A stretch of 38,084 bases of DNA, from NCBI GenBank assembly GCA_009691305.1, contig SICS01000008.1, positions 1 to 38,084 on the forward strand, in the 5' to 3' direction. Numbering within the stretch: the stretch's first letter is position 1; each line of letters opens with the position of its first letter. This DNA comes from Candidatus Peribacteria bacterium. GTDB lineage: Bacteria > Patescibacteriota > Gracilibacteria > Peribacterales > Peribacteraceae. This document shows, piece by piece, positions 19,598-30,170 of this stretch. The notes beneath the pieces are model-generated. The model worked only from the letters and a program-made list of their open reading frames with translations. It did no database searches and had not been told where the DNA came from. A program made the translations under genes and the position numbers.

Positions 19598-20905
19598 TTA
19601 CAACATCTCCAACAGCCGCTTCTTCTCGCTTTTGGGGATATCCAACGAATCGACAAATTTCTTCAGCGATTCTTTCGTCACCTTCTCGCCCCGCGTCAGC
19701 GCCTTCAATTTTTCGTACGCTCCCGCCACTCCGTGCTTGCGCAGCACCATCTGGATTGCTTCGGCAGCGACTTCCGGATGCTCATCCAATTCTTTTTGGA
19801 TTTTCTTCCGATCGACATCGACTTTGCCGAGTCCTTTCATCAATGACTGGATTGCGAGCAGGTGATAGCCGAAGGCCACGCCGATGTTCCTCTGTACTGT
19901 TGAATCACTGAGGTCACGCTGGAGGCGACTCACCGGGAGCTTTTCTGCAAAGTGCAAGAACAGCGCTGTGCTCAGCCCTAAGTTTCCTTCAGCATTCTCG
20001 AAATCAATGGGGTTTACCTTATGCGGCATGGCCGAAGAACCCACTTCTCCTTTGATGACCTTTTGACGGAAGACGCCGCGACTGATGTACATCCACATAT
20101 CACGACTCAGATCGAGCAGGATGGTGTTGATGCGCGACATCAGATGACTGAGCTCAGCCAGGTCATCGTGCGGATTGATCTGCGTTGTGTACTGGAGCGG
20201 TAGCAGCCCGAGGCTTTTGACGAACTTGTTGCGAAACGTCTCCCATTTCACCTCCGGATACGCGGCCTTGTGCGCGGAGAAGTTGCCGACTGCACCGCCG
20301 AGCTTGCCATTGAGGCGGCCATTCTTGAGCTGATTGAGCTGATGCGTCAGACGCTCGACGAAGACCATCATCTCCTTCCCGAGCGTCGTCGGTGTCGCGG
20401 GTTGGCCGTGGGTGAGGCTCAGCAGCTTGATGTTCTTTGTGCTGTTACCAAGACGCTGGAGTGTCCGGAGAACTGCTGTCAGTTCGGGGATGATGACTGT
20501 CCGTAGGGCAGCGTGTATGAGAAGACCATATGCGAGATTATTCACATCCTCACTCGTGAGGCCAAAGTGAAAAAATTCGAGCGAGTCCTTCAGCCCTTGG
20601 ATTTTCGCACCTTGTTCCTTCAGATAATACTCAACAGCTTTCACGTCGTGCTTCGTCACCTTCTCGATCTGTTTGATTCGCTCGTATGCCCTGTCGTTGA
20701 AATTCTCGAAGAGCGACATCAATGCCTTCTCCTGCTTGCTCTTCATGCGCTTGAGCTCTTTCACACCGTCCACATTCGACAATGCGATCAAATACCGCAC
20801 CTCCACCTCCACGCGCGCTTGCATGAGAGCTTCCTCACTGAAGAACGGGCGCAACGCATCGACTGATTTCGCGTAGCGGCCGTCAAGGGGGGAAAGAGGC
20901 TGCAT
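19598..20905 (-). CDS. purB: Adenylosuccinate lyase
   Basis: MQPLSPLDGRYAKSVDALRPFFSEEALMQARVEVE..., signature GEVGSSAMPHKVNPIDFENAEGNLGLS. Confidence 0.97.
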   Translation of the reverse strand: MQPLSPLDGRYAKSVDALRPFFSEEALMQARVEVEVRYLIALSNVDGVKELKRMKSKQEKALMSLFENFNDRAYERIKQIEKVTKHDVKAVEYYLKEQGAKIQGLKDSLEFFHFGLTSEDVNNLAYGLLIHAALRTVIIPELTAVLRTLQRLGNSTKNIKLLSLTHGQPATPTTLGKEMMVFVERLTHQLNQLKNGRLNGKLGGAVGNFSAHKAAYPEVKWETFRNKFVKSLGLLPLQYTTQINPHDDLAELSHLMSRINTILLDLSRDMWMYISRGVFRQKVIKGEVGSSAMPHKVNPIDFENAEGNLGLSTALFLHFAEKLPVSRLQRDLSDSTVQRNIGVAFGYHLLAIQSLMKGLGKVDVDRKKIQKELDEHPEVAAEAIQMVLRKHGVAGAYEKLKALTRGEKVTKESLKKFVDSLDIPKSEKKRLLEML

Positions 20906-20937
20906 TGGCCTCTATTATACACAAAAACAGCTCTTGG

Positions 20938-20986
20938 GAGCAGCCTTTCTGGCTGCGGTCACCGCGGGCAGAAAGCCCGCTTCTTG
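20938..20986. repeat. Composite palindrome (two hairpins, GCAGCC/GGCTGC and GCGGGC/GCCCGC) between purB and ftsH
   Basis: gggagcagcctttctggctgcggtcaccgcgggcagaaagcccgcttct is close to its own reverse complement. Confidence 0.7.
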
Positions 20987-20992
20987 TCATTG

Positions 20993-22966
20993 TCAGCTCT
21001 GCTGAGTTTCCCCAGCCTGTGAATCGTCTGCCGGCTCATCCGGAGAATCCGGCTCCTTCGCCTCGATATCGCTCTTGATGCCGAGCTCTTTGGCCTTCTT
21101 CTTCTCGATCTCTTTCCCCTGCTCGCCGTCGAACACGACGAGGAATTCCTCCACGCTCATCGTCTCTTTCTGCTGCAGGACTTTAGCAAGCTCATCGAGC
21201 TTCGCGCGGTGCTCCACGAGGAAGCCCTTCGCGCGCACGTACTGGTCGCTGATGATCTTGCGCACGTATTCGTCGATCTTCTGCGCCATGGAATCGGAAT
21301 AGTTGCGCGCCATGCCGGGGTCGACGCCCGCGAACATCGAGCCCTGCTTTTCGCCGTAGACGACAAGGCCGAGCGCATCATCGCCCATGCCGAACTTCAT
21401 CGCCATGTTGCGCGCGATGGCAGATGCGCGTTCGAGGTCGTTGCTCGCACCGGTGGTGATCTCGTTGAAGATAAGTTCCTCAGCGGCGCGTCCGCCCAGC
21501 AGGCCGCAGATCTCGTCGATGAACTTACTCTTGGAGGTCGTGTACTGGTCTTCCTGCGGCAAGAACCACGTGACGCCCAGGGTGGAGCCGCGTGAGACGA
21601 TGCTAATTTTATGGAGAGGGTCCGCATGCGTGCAGAGGTGCCCGACAATCGCATGGCCGAGTTCGTGGTAGGCGGTGATGTCCTTTTCGTGCTGGGTGAG
21701 CTTGCGGGACTTTTTCTCCGACCCGATCGTGACTTTCTCGACGGCATCGACGAGGTCGCGCTGCGTGACAGCGGGGCGCTTCCGCTTGGCAGCGAAGATC
21801 GCCGCCTCATTCATGATGTTCTCCAAATCGGCGCCCGTAAGGCCGACGGTCTGCTTGGCGACGTCTCCGAGCTTAATGCTCTTGGCGACCTTCTTGTTGC
21901 GCGCGTGGACTTCCAGGATCTTCTGGCGGGCGTTGAGGTCGGGCTTGTCGATGAAGATGCGGCGGTCAAAGCGTCCGGGACGGAGCAATGCCACGTCCAG
22001 CACGTCGGGACGGTTGGTGGCAGCCATCACGATCACGTTGGTCCCCTGCTCAAAGCCGTCCATTTCGGTGAGGATTTGGTTGAGCGTCTGCTCGCGTTCG
22101 TCGTGCCCTCCTCCGAAACCTGCACCACCGCGTTGTCGGCCGACAGCGTCAATTTCATCGATGAAGATGATGCACGGCGCGTTGCGCTTGGCCTTGGTGA
22201 ACAGGTCGCGGACGCGCGATGCGCCCACGCCCACGAACATCTCCACGAACTCGGAGCCCGCGATGGAAAAGAAGGGGACGCCCGCCTCTCCCGCAACCGC
22301 GCGCGCCAGGAGCGTCTTGCCTGTGCCTGGGGCGCCGACGAGCAGGACGCCCTTCGGGATTTTTGCGCCGATGTTCGTGTACTTGGTGGGGTTCTTCAGG
22401 AAATCGACGACCTCGACGAGGTCTTCCTTCGCTTCCTCGGCACCCGCGACGTCGACGAACCGCGTCTTCACCTGCTTGGCGTCCGCCACGCGTGCGCGCG
22501 ACTTACCGAACGAGAGCGCGGTCGACTGGCTGCGCGCGATCCCGCGGAAGAGCCAGATCACCCCACCGATTACGAGCAGAAAGAAGAGGATGTCGGGTAG
22601 GACCGCGAAGAGCATGTTGCGTGTTTCCTGGTTTTCGATGTTCACGATGGTCGGGTTCTTTGGGTCGTTCCATCCCAATTCACTCACGGTATCCTCTCCC
22701 TCCTTATATGATTGTAAGATTTTGCCGTCCTTGAGCGTGGCGTACACGGTGCTATCGCGGATGAGGATGTCTTTGAACTCCCTGCTCGCGTAGCCCTGCG
22801 TGATGCGGCTGAGCGGCACTTCCTGCGCGTCGGTGTACTTCTTCTCGTTCTCCCACTGGGGGTTTAGGAGGAACGCGATCGACAGGAACGCAAGCAGCCC
22901 GAAGAGCAGGATGCTCAGGAGCCACTGGTAGCGGTTGCGCTGCGGCGGACGGGAAAGTGGAGGCAC
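20993..22966 (-). CDS. ftsH: ATP-dependent zinc metalloprotease FtsH
   Basis: [56 protein letters not shown] zinc site, SRH region; N-terminal TMs. Confidence 0.98.
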   Translation of the reverse strand: MPPLSRPPQRNRYQWLLSILLFGLLAFLSIAFLLNPQWENEKKYTDAQEVPLSRITQGYASREFKDILIRDSTVYATLKDGKILQSYKEGEDTVSELGWNDPKNPTIVNIENQETRNMLFAVLPDILFFLLVIGGVIWLFRGIARSQSTALSFGKSRARVADAKQVKTRFVDVAGAEEAKEDLVEVVDFLKNPTKYTNIGAKIPKGVLLVGAPGTGKTLLARAVAGEAGVPFFSIAGSEFVEMFVGVGASRVRDLFTKAKRNAPCIIFIDEIDAVGRQRGGAGFGGGHDEREQTLNQILTEMDGFEQGTNVIVMAATNRPDVLDVALLRPGRFDRRIFIDKPDLNARQKILEVHARNKKVAKSIKLGDVAKQTVGLTGADLENIMNEAAIFAAKRKRPAVTQRDLVDAVEKVTIGSEKKSRKLTQHEKDITAYHELGHAIVGHLCTHADPLHKISIVSRGSTLGVTWFLPQEDQYTTSKSKFIDEICGLLGGRAAEELIFNEITTGASNDLERASAIARNMAMKFGMGDDALGLVVYGEKQGSMFAGVDPGMARNYSDSMAQKIDEYVRKIISDQYVRAKGFLVEHRAKLDELAKVLQQKETMSVEEFLVVFDGEQGKEIEKKKAKELGIKSDIEAKEPDSPDEPADDSQAGETQQS

Positions 22967-23056
22967 GGGACGAGTATAGGGTGAGGATTAGGGCTAGGGC
23001 TAGGACTCTTTCAAGATGTTTTGAACAATTTCTTTTGCACCGTATACTCAGCGTCG

Positions 23057-24568
23057 ATGTCCGCAAAAACGTCCACAAAGGGGAAATGGCACGCATGGCT
23101 TTTCCTCGGGTTCGTGCTGCTCCTCTCGTACTTCACGTACTTTCACCGCTACTGGGATCCGCCGCGCGTCTTTTGGGATGAAAACTACCACATCGCGAGC
23201 GCGCAGAAGTACCTGCACAACGTGTACTTCATGGAGCAGCACCCGCCACTCGGAAAACTGTTGATCGCGCTGGGCGAGAAGATCTTCCATCCCAATGAGA
23301 AGACCGACCAGTTCCTGGCTACCGATTACGGCACGGAGTTCGACGACGGCTTCTCGTTCGCTGGCTATCGCTTCTTCTCGGCGCTCTTTGCGTGGTGGAC
23401 CGCGCCCGTGCTATTCCTGATCTTCCTGGCGCTACTGCGCAATCCGTTGCACAGCGTCCTTCTCAGCTTCTTCTACATCTTCGACAACGCGCTCATCGTG
23501 CACACGCGCGGCGCGATGCTCGAGGGGCCGCTCTCGTTTTTCGCCGCACTGACGATCCTCTTCTTCATTCTCACGTTGCGCGACCGCGGTCGTACAAAGT
23601 CGTTCCTCCTCTGGAGCATCCTCTTCGGCGTGAGTTTCGGGCTGATGGTGAGCACGAAAGTCCTGGGGCTCGCATTCATCCTGCTCACGCTCCCCATCCT
23701 CTGGAAGTTGTGGCCGCGATGGAAGCGGGCAATCGGGTTCCTCGCCATCTTCGGCACGAGCGCACTGGTGGTGTTCCTGAACATCTGGTGGATCCACTTC
23801 TCGCTCGGCCAGCGGATCAACACCGAATTGCCCGACGGCGGCTACTACCAGGCGTCGGACACGTACAAAGACCTCCTCGCAACTGGCCACACCTCTTCAC
23901 TGACCGGCTTCCCGGTGATGCTACGCGACTCGCTCGCGTACATCCCCTTCTATAACCGTGGCGCCCCCCGGCTCGACTTCTGTAAGGAGGACGAGAACGG
24001 CAGCCCCCCGTGGATGTGGCCGCTCGGCGCCCGCACAATCAACTACCGCTGGGAGACACCCGATAGCAGCGCGTACCTGTACCTCTACCTCGTGCCGAAC
24101 CCCGTCGTGTGGTGGACCGCACTCGCGGCGGTGCTGGTCGCCGCCAGCATGCTCGTCTGCTCGGTCGTGGCCCCACCCAAGCGCCCGCTCAAGAACCGCT
24201 TCCTGCTCTTCGTGTTTCTGGGGCTCTATCTCTCCTTTATGATCGCGGTCTCCCGGATCCCGCGCGTGCTCTACCTGTACCACTACTTCATTCCCCTACT
24301 CGTGAGTTTCGTCCTCGTCGCGCTCGTGTTCAATGAGATCCAGTCGCTCTGGCGCAAGCCGCTGCAGGAGCATGGCAAGACAATCCTCGCGCTCACGTTC
24401 GCCGCGCTGATCTTCCTGGGCCACCAGTACTACCGCCCGTTCACGTACTACGAACCGCTGACGGATGCGCAATTCAACCGCCGCAACATCTTGAACCTCT
24501 GGGACATGCGCTGCGTGAACTGCGAACGCAACAGCAGCCTGGTCGTGCCGACGAAAGAGCCAAATTGA
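23057..24568 (+). CDS. PMT/GT39-like integral membrane glycosyltransferase
   Basis: RYWDPPRVFWDENYHIASAQKYLHNVYFMEQHPPLGKLLIALGE: PMT-type DE and HPPLGK motifs; many TMs. Confidence 0.85.
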   Translation: MSAKTSTKGKWHAWLFLGFVLLLSYFTYFHRYWDPPRVFWDENYHIASAQKYLHNVYFMEQHPPLGKLLIALGEKIFHPNEKTDQFLATDYGTEFDDGFSFAGYRFFSALFAWWTAPVLFLIFLALLRNPLHSVLLSFFYIFDNALIVHTRGAMLEGPLSFFAALTILFFILTLRDRGRTKSFLLWSILFGVSFGLMVSTKVLGLAFILLTLPILWKLWPRWKRAIGFLAIFGTSALVVFLNIWWIHFSLGQRINTELPDGGYYQASDTYKDLLATGHTSSLTGFPVMLRDSLAYIPFYNRGAPRLDFCKEDENGSPPWMWPLGARTINYRWETPDSSAYLYLYLVPNPVVWWTALAAVLVAASMLVCSVVAPPKRPLKNRFLLFVFLGLYLSFMIAVSRIPRVLYLYHYFIPLLVSFVLVALVFNEIQSLWRKPLQEHGKTILALTFAALIFLGHQYYRPFTYYEPLTDAQFNRRNILNLWDMRCVNCERNSSLVVPTKEPN

Positions 24569-24580
24569 TTTCTGATACCA

Positions 24581-24626
24581 GAGGGCAGGCATACCTGCCT
24601 GCCGGCGGGCACGTATGCCCGCCCTC
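24581..24626. repeat. 46-bp imperfect palindrome between convergent genes
   Basis: gagggcaggcatacctgcctgcc|ggcgggcacgtatgcccgccctc; half-sites match at ~20/23; related copy at 37836. Confidence 0.8.
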
Positions 24627-25338
24627 AATTCTTTTTCATGAACTTCTTCCAATAGAGGGACAGCACCGACCCGAACATCTGCACGCCATCTTGGACGAGA
24701 CGGACTTTTGAGCGCTCGATCGCGCTCCACTGCACGGGGAGTTCCACGATCTTCATGCCCCGCCCGATCGCAAGCGAGAGGATTTCGACGTCGAACGCGA
24801 ACCGGTCGATGGTCTGGAGTGCAAAGATTTCCTGTGCAGATTCCCTACGGAAAAGTTTGCAGCCACACGCCGCGTCGCGAATGCCGGGGTGCAACCCGCG
24901 GCAAAGCGCATGGTAGATCCTCCCGATCAGTCGGCGGTGGTGCTGCATCGAGACGCCGGACCGGGAATCGACGCGTGAGCCGATGGCGATCTGGGCGCCC
25001 TGCTGTTCCATTGCCCCCCACAGCCGGATGACTTCGTTGATCGGTGTCGCGCCGTCGGCGTCGTACATGAGCAGGAGGTCGCCGGTCGCGGCGAGCATCC
25101 CTTCGCGCACCGCGGCGCCTTTTCCGGAATTTTTCAGCAAGCGGAGAACACGGACCGGGAGGCGGGTACCCCACGATTCGGCAAGCACCACGGTGTCGTC
25201 GGCACTGCCATCATCGACGACCAAGACTTCTTCGAGATGCAAGGGAGTTGATTCGCCAAAGAACCCGGCGATCGCCGCAAGGGTCTGCGGAAGACGTGGG
25301 GACTCATTGTAGGCGGGAATGACGATGGAGAGGGTCAC
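24625..25338 (-). CDS. Family 2 glycosyltransferase (dolichyl-phosphate-mannose/glucose synthase-like)
   Basis: LSIVIPAYNESPRLPQTLAAI..., VLVVDDGSADDTVVLAESWG, LLMYDADGATPINEV. Confidence 0.92.
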   Translation of the reverse strand: MTLSIVIPAYNESPRLPQTLAAIAGFFGESTPLHLEEVLVVDDGSADDTVVLAESWGTRLPVRVLRLLKNSGKGAAVREGMLAATGDLLLMYDADGATPINEVIRLWGAMEQQGAQIAIGSRVDSRSGVSMQHHRRLIGRIYHALCRGLHPGIRDAACGCKLFRRESAQEIFALQTIDRFAFDVEILSLAIGRGMKIVELPVQWSAIERSKVRLVQDGVQMFGSVLSLYWKKFMKKN

Positions 25339-25347
25339 CCGCGGATC

Positions 25348-26655
25348 CTAAAGGAAGAACCAGCGGAGCGCGACCGGAACGAAGAGAAGTATGGCAAAGG
25401 TCCCGCTATACACCGCGGAGATGGTTTCCAGTCGGCTGGATTTGCTTTCGCGGAAGAGGAGGAACAGCACCATCGGGACAAAATAGTACCGCTGCTCGAC
25501 CAGCCAGGACGGGAGCAGATAGAGGATGGTAGCGGGGTACAGGAGAGTGGAGAACGGCCACGTGAGGCGGGTCGTCCAGAAGGAGAGGAACGAATAGCCG
25601 ACGGGGACAAAGAACAGCATCTTCAGCGTTGGGGTCTCCGTGAAGTACGTGAGGATGCGGTTGCGCAGGTACACGGAATCGAGCCCTTGGTTGTACCCAT
25701 GGTCGTTCACGAACGTCATCATGAAGATGAGGAAGAACACCAGGAAGAGCGGCCACAGGATCCTGGATGTGCGGAGTGCGGTGATGATCCGCTTCGTGTT
25801 GCTCAGGTGTAGTGGAAGGAACATGAAGAACGACAGGAAGAGGCAGAAGTAAATGTTGCCCGGATGAAACGACGGGAAGGGGTGCGACTCCTTGTCGCCG
25901 ATGGCGATGCCCTGGTTCCACCACACAAACGCGGCGAAGAGCACGATGCCCATGATGAAGACCGCGACCGCGGAGAGGAGCCGCACGCGGGTGACGCGCG
26001 TCCGGTAGCGTTCACGGATGCGCCGCAGCAACGCAAACAGGATGAATTTCTGTCGGACAATCCGCAGGAAGCCCGGAAGCTCCGCCAGCACGAGAGCGGC
26101 GAGGAGGAACAGCAGCCAGATGATGTTGTTCTGCCGCACGAGCAAGGACGCGGTGATCATGGCCGCGGACGCCGTGTACCAATGGCGCAGGAACAACCAC
26201 AGCGCCAGTAGGATGACGAAGAGGGAGAACGCGTCCGTGTACACGAATAGGAAGTACGGGAAGAGGATGGGCAGGAACGCGTACTGCACCACGCGGGTGG
26301 CCGTCGCACGCGGGTGGAGGATCCCCAGAATGGCACGGAATACCGCCACCGAGAGCAGGCTGATGAGGATATTGATGAACCGATAAAAGTTCAGGTCATG
26401 GATACCAGCGGCACGCGAGAACGCGAAGAGGACGAGGTGGTAGCCCGGCAGCATCGTCAACTGATGGTCAATGCTAAAGTCGCCTTCGTGGAACCTGCGC
26501 AACTGCTCGAAGTGGAAACCCTCGTCACCAAAAAAAGATTCACCATGGATTGCGAGAAACGCCATCAGGAACATCACAGCGATCATGATGCCGCCGATCT
26601 TTCTGGACCTGCGCAATTCGCCGTCACTGTTTTTTCGTCTGGGAAACGCTGACAC
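25348..26655 (-). CDS. ALG10/DIE2-like membrane glucosyltransferase
   Basis: FFGDEGFHFEQLRRFHEGDFSIDHQLTMLPGYHLVLFAFSR parallels ALG10 DE.FH..Q...y..g.f...d..iTtlPGly; multiple TMs. Confidence 0.7.
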   Translation of the reverse strand: MSAFPRRKNSDGELRRSRKIGGIMIAVMFLMAFLAIHGESFFGDEGFHFEQLRRFHEGDFSIDHQLTMLPGYHLVLFAFSRAAGIHDLNFYRFINILISLLSVAVFRAILGILHPRATATRVVQYAFLPILFPYFLFVYTDAFSLFVILLALWLFLRHWYTASAAMITASLLVRQNNIIWLLFLLAALVLAELPGFLRIVRQKFILFALLRRIRERYRTRVTRVRLLSAVAVFIMGIVLFAAFVWWNQGIAIGDKESHPFPSFHPGNIYFCLFLSFFMFLPLHLSNTKRIITALRTSRILWPLFLVFFLIFMMTFVNDHGYNQGLDSVYLRNRILTYFTETPTLKMLFFVPVGYSFLSFWTTRLTWPFSTLLYPATILYLLPSWLVEQRYYFVPMVLFLLFRESKSSRLETISAVYSGTFAILLFVPVALRWFFL

Positions 26656-26708
26656 CGGAACACTCTATCATATCGCGCGCGGCGACGTTATGATACTCTC
26701 CACATCCT

Positions 26709-27965
26709 ATGCAACAACAATCGGTCGTGTCGCGGATGGTCCGCTCACCGCTGACGTCGTGGGTCCTCCTTGCCGGAGTACTCGTCCTCATCCTCATGCA
26801 GGCGTACCATCCGTGGTGGCGCACGCACCTGGAGGCGGACATCGGCACGTTCCACGCTCGGGCGGTCCACTTTTTGAAGAACGGCACCTGGGCGGGCATG
26901 GAGTACAACGAGTACCAGCCGGGCGCGCTGTGGTTCTTCGTCTTCGTCGCGTCGTTCACGGCTAACTTCGCGAACTACGACGCGTACCTGACGGCGATCA
27001 TCTTCATCAACGTGCTGTTGATCGTGTTGCACTTCCTCCTCTTTGAACGGTTCAGCCACCGCGCGGCGCCCCTCGTGTTTGTGGCCCTCGTGGCCGCAGC
27101 CGGTCCAATCCTCCTGTACCGCTTCGAATTGCTCGTGAGCCTCCTCACGGTCTGCGCGTGGGTCCTCTTCCGACGGAACCGGATGGAACTCGCCGCATTG
27201 CTTACGGGGCTTGCGGTCAGCATCAAACTGTACCCCATCGTCCTATTCCCGCTCCTCGTCGCGCCATCCCTGAAGGCTCGCGATTGGGCGGAGTGCTTCC
27301 GGACATCGCTGTTCTTTGGGATCGGCGTGCTCGCGCCCGTCACGTTCGCTGTGCAATTCGGGGCCACGATCACAGATATTCTCCATGGCATAGCGGTCCA
27401 TGGGCTCAAGCCCGTCGGACTGGAAGGGCTGTGGGGCGCCGTCGTCACCGCGCTCCAATGGATCCTTTCGATCCCTCTGCACATCACGCCCGGGTTCGGC
27501 GTCCATGGCCTCACGTCCGATCTGCCCTTCCTGTCTAACACGCTGCTCAATTCCATCTGGATCCTCCCGACAGGAATCGTGTTGTTCTGCATCCTGTATG
27601 TCGGACGCAAGCGCGGCTTCACCGATCCCGGCTATGCTTGCCTGCTCCTGCTCACATTCCTGACGTTCTCCAAAGTCGTAAACCCGCAGTACCTGTGGTG
27701 GGCGACGGCCTTCATTCCGCTCATGCCAGTGTCATGGTTCGGTCGGGAAACGAGGAAGATGATCGTCTTCATCGTGCTCGCATGCCTGCTCGTGACACAG
27801 ATCGTGTATCCTCTCTACTACACGGAATTCCTCAAGTGGTACGACGGGGCATCGGACACATCGCCGTTCCTGTTTACCATCATGGCCATTCGGAATGTCG
27901 TGATGGTGGCGCTTGTCGTGATAGGCACAGAGCGGCTCTTCCATCTTCCGAAAACCGCCGCATGA
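26709..27965 (+). CDS. GT87-like (DUF2029) membrane glycosyltransferase
   Basis: DIGTFHARAVHFLKNGTWAGMEYNEYQPGALWFFVF; multi-TM with NPQYLWWATAFIPL. Confidence 0.75.
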   Translation: MQQQSVVSRMVRSPLTSWVLLAGVLVLILMQAYHPWWRTHLEADIGTFHARAVHFLKNGTWAGMEYNEYQPGALWFFVFVASFTANFANYDAYLTAIIFINVLLIVLHFLLFERFSHRAAPLVFVALVAAAGPILLYRFELLVSLLTVCAWVLFRRNRMELAALLTGLAVSIKLYPIVLFPLLVAPSLKARDWAECFRTSLFFGIGVLAPVTFAVQFGATITDILHGIAVHGLKPVGLEGLWGAVVTALQWILSIPLHITPGFGVHGLTSDLPFLSNTLLNSIWILPTGIVLFCILYVGRKRGFTDPGYACLLLLTFLTFSKVVNPQYLWWATAFIPLMPVSWFGRETRKMIVFIVLACLLVTQIVYPLYYTEFLKWYDGASDTSPFLFTIMAIRNVVMVALVVIGTERLFHLPKTAA

Positions 27966-27966
27966 G

Positions 27967-28413
27967 CTATTGGCCGGGCACAAAGCCCGCAGCCTCCGCC
28001 ACCGCTGCATTGGGGAAGTAGATCCGATTTACAGGAGAGAGATTTTGCGCTGACCGTGACGTGACCGGATAATATTTCTTCCCGCGCTTGGAGGCGACGA
28101 ACTGCATGCCGGAGGGAATGGATACCGACGTGACTTCTTTGAGGAGATCGCGAGCGGCAAATTGGAATGATCCGCTCCCATTGGGGATGATGAGCGTACC
28201 GCCGAAGAAGATTCTTGCATTACCGATAGTATCGCCAAAGATGGTGCCGTCCCTCGCCCCGAGAATCCGAACGACGGGAATCTGCGGCCTTGCATCTGCC
28301 TGAAGAACAATCGGCATGCTTTCCTGTTCCGTGATCCGAAGAATCGTGCCCAGCAGCATCCCCAGGATCAGGGCGAAGAGAATCGCAAGAATGATGAGAA
28401 TCCTTTGGCGCAT
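27967..28413 (-). CDS. Single-TM hypothetical with degenerate Ada-metal-binding-like C-terminus
   Basis: MRQRILIILAILFALILGMLLGTILR TM; VASKRGKKYYPVTSRSAQNLSPVNRIYFPNAAVAEAAGFVPGQ resembles Ada-like metal-binding repeats lacking the Cys residues. Confidence 0.6.
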   Translation of the reverse strand: MRQRILIILAILFALILGMLLGTILRITEQESMPIVLQADARPQIPVVRILGARDGTIFGDTIGNARIFFGGTLIIPNGSGSFQFAARDLLKEVTSVSIPSGMQFVASKRGKKYYPVTSRSAQNLSPVNRIYFPNAAVAEAAGFVPGQ

Positions 28414-28511
28414 TGCCCCACAGTGGCCTGCAGAAAGACAGCTCAACAGGGGCGTTGAAAGATTTCTTTTGCGACTATCTCATTTTATTAGATCCTGAAG
28501 CCACAAAATCG

Positions 28512-28531
28512 GTTCCACACCACTGTGGAAC
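28512..28531. repeat. Hairpin GTTCCACA-CCAC-TGTGGAAC (dispersed family copy 2)
   Basis: Perfect 8-bp stem; same core and flanks at 1885 and 34272. Confidence 0.75.
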
Positions 28532-28540
28532 ATCGTCCCA

Positions 28541-28669
28541 AAACCCCCTATCCCCAAACCCCTTTCCCCCTGCACGGGAGAAAGGGGCTTACCAAATTCC
28601 ATGCAAACCCAATCCCCCCCCTCTCCCTGCGCCGAAGGCGCTGGGGGAGGGGTCGGGGGAGGGGGTAAA
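28541..28669. repeat. C/G-rich intergenic hairpin tract
   Basis: cccctttccccctgcacgggagaaagggg and cccctctccctgcgccgaaggcgctgggggagggg, two adjacent inverted repeats. Confidence 0.6.
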
Positions 28670-28678
28670 GGATCCGAA

Positions 28679-29125
28679 TTACTTCTTCGACGATGACGAT
28701 GCCCCTGCGCTGGACGGCGGCGTGATCTGCACGGGGACGACGTCGACGATCTTGTCCGAGATCGGGTCGTAGAGGATCGCGCGATCGTTGGTGACGATCA
28801 GGTGGTCGCCGTTCTTGGCCTTGGCGTAGAAGGCGTTCCGCTCGCGCAGCTGCTTCACGTCGACAATCGTGGCGACGGTCGGCTCAATGCCTGCAGGGAT
28901 GGTGTACAGCCTGCGGACCTTCTCGATGACCTGCTTGGCAACTTCCTGGTTCTGAGCCTCATTACCGCCGGTCTGGCCAACCTGGACGGAAAGTTGGGCG
29001 AGCTTGTTCTCGGCATCTCGGCGGCGCATGTCGAGGACGACAATGACAACGACTAGTGCCAAAAGGAGGACAATCATGAGGGGTTTCGGGCGGCTTTTCT
29101 TAGGGCTTTCAGAAGTGATATCCAT
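28679..29125 (-). CDS. Single-TM hypothetical protein
   Basis: MDITSESPKKSRPKPLMIVLLLALVVVIVVLDMRRRDAENKLAQL then DVKQLRERNAFYAKAKNGDHLIVTNDRAILYDPISDKIVDVVPV. Confidence 0.75.
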   Translation of the reverse strand: MDITSESPKKSRPKPLMIVLLLALVVVIVVLDMRRRDAENKLAQLSVQVGQTGGNEAQNQEVAKQVIEKVRRLYTIPAGIEPTVATIVDVKQLRERNAFYAKAKNGDHLIVTNDRAILYDPISDKIVDVVPVQITPPSSAGASSSSKK

Positions 29126-29196
29126 TGAAAAAAGGGGAAATGTCGTGTGGATGCTAAGCCCTTCCACCGGACAAATCAAATCCGTATGATCCCCCC

Positions 29197-30168
29197 ATGA
29201 TGTCCACCGCCGCCCTACGGCCTTTTCTAACGACAACGCTCGATTCTAGCGATATTTCAGGGCTCGGAGCCAAATACACCGGGAAGGTGCGGGACGTGTA
29301 TACCGAAGGGGACCGGGTGATCCTCATTTCCACGGACCGCCAGTCAGCGTTCGACTACCAGTGGTGCACCATTCCGCTCAAAGGGCAGGTCCTCAACCAG
29401 CTCAGTAACTGGTGGTTCGAACAGGTGAAGGACGTGATGCCCACCCACGTGGTGGCCGTCCCCGACCCCAACGTCACCGTCGCCAAGCGGCTGAAGATGT
29501 TGAAAGTGGAAGTCGTCGTCCGCGCCTACATGACGGGATCGACGTCGACCTCCATCTGGGTGAATTATGAGAAGGGCGTGCGGGACTTTTGCGGCAATCC
29601 CCTCCCCGACGGGATCAAGAAGAACCAGAAGCTCGACAAGACCATCTTCACCCCGTCGACGAAGCCGGAAACGGGACACGATGAATCGATGAGCCCGGCG
29701 CAGCTGATCGCCCTGGGGCTGACGACGCCCGAGGAGATCGGACTGGTGAAGGAGTACGCGTTCGCGCTGTTCAAACGCGGACAAGAGGTTGCTGCAAAAC
29801 GTGGCTTGATCCTGGTCGATACCAAGTACGAATTTGGGTATGACTCCAACGGCGTGCTCCGCGTAGGCGACGAAGTCCACACGCCCGATTCTTCCCGCTA
29901 CTGGGTCGCCGCCAGCTACGCCGAGCGCTTTGCGCAGGGAAAGGAACCCGAGTCGCTCGACAAAGAGTTCTTCCGACTATGGCTCAAGGAACAGGGCTTC
30001 GTGGATGATGGCCGGCCGCGCCCCGCAGTGACGGATGATGTGCGCGTTATGCTCGCGGAAAAATATATCAACCTGTACGAAAAGATGACCGGCCTCGAGT
30101 TCCATGTGCCGCAGGACCCCGACGTGATCGGCAGGATCAAGAAAAACCTGCAGGTCCATGCTGCCTGA
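29197..30168 (+). CDS. purC: Phosphoribosylaminoimidazole-succinocarboxamide (SAICAR) synthase
   Basis: YTGKVRDVYTEGDRVILISTDRQSAFD, VVVRAYMTGSTSTSIW, GLILVDTKYEFG. Confidence 0.97.
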   Translation: MMSTAALRPFLTTTLDSSDISGLGAKYTGKVRDVYTEGDRVILISTDRQSAFDYQWCTIPLKGQVLNQLSNWWFEQVKDVMPTHVVAVPDPNVTVAKRLKMLKVEVVVRAYMTGSTSTSIWVNYEKGVRDFCGNPLPDGIKKNQKLDKTIFTPSTKPETGHDESMSPAQLIALGLTTPEEIGLVKEYAFALFKRGQEVAAKRGLILVDTKYEFGYDSNGVLRVGDEVHTPDSSRYWVAASYAERFAQGKEPESLDKEFFRLWLKEQGFVDDGRPRPAVTDDVRVMLAEKYINLYEKMTGLEFHVPQDPDVIGRIKKNLQVHAA

Positions 30169-30170
30169 AT

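Noticed and set aside
22978-23006. Telomere-like ggattagggctagggctagg tract upstream of ftsH/GT39
   Set aside because: Only two to three short degenerate units; insufficient to call a repeat element.
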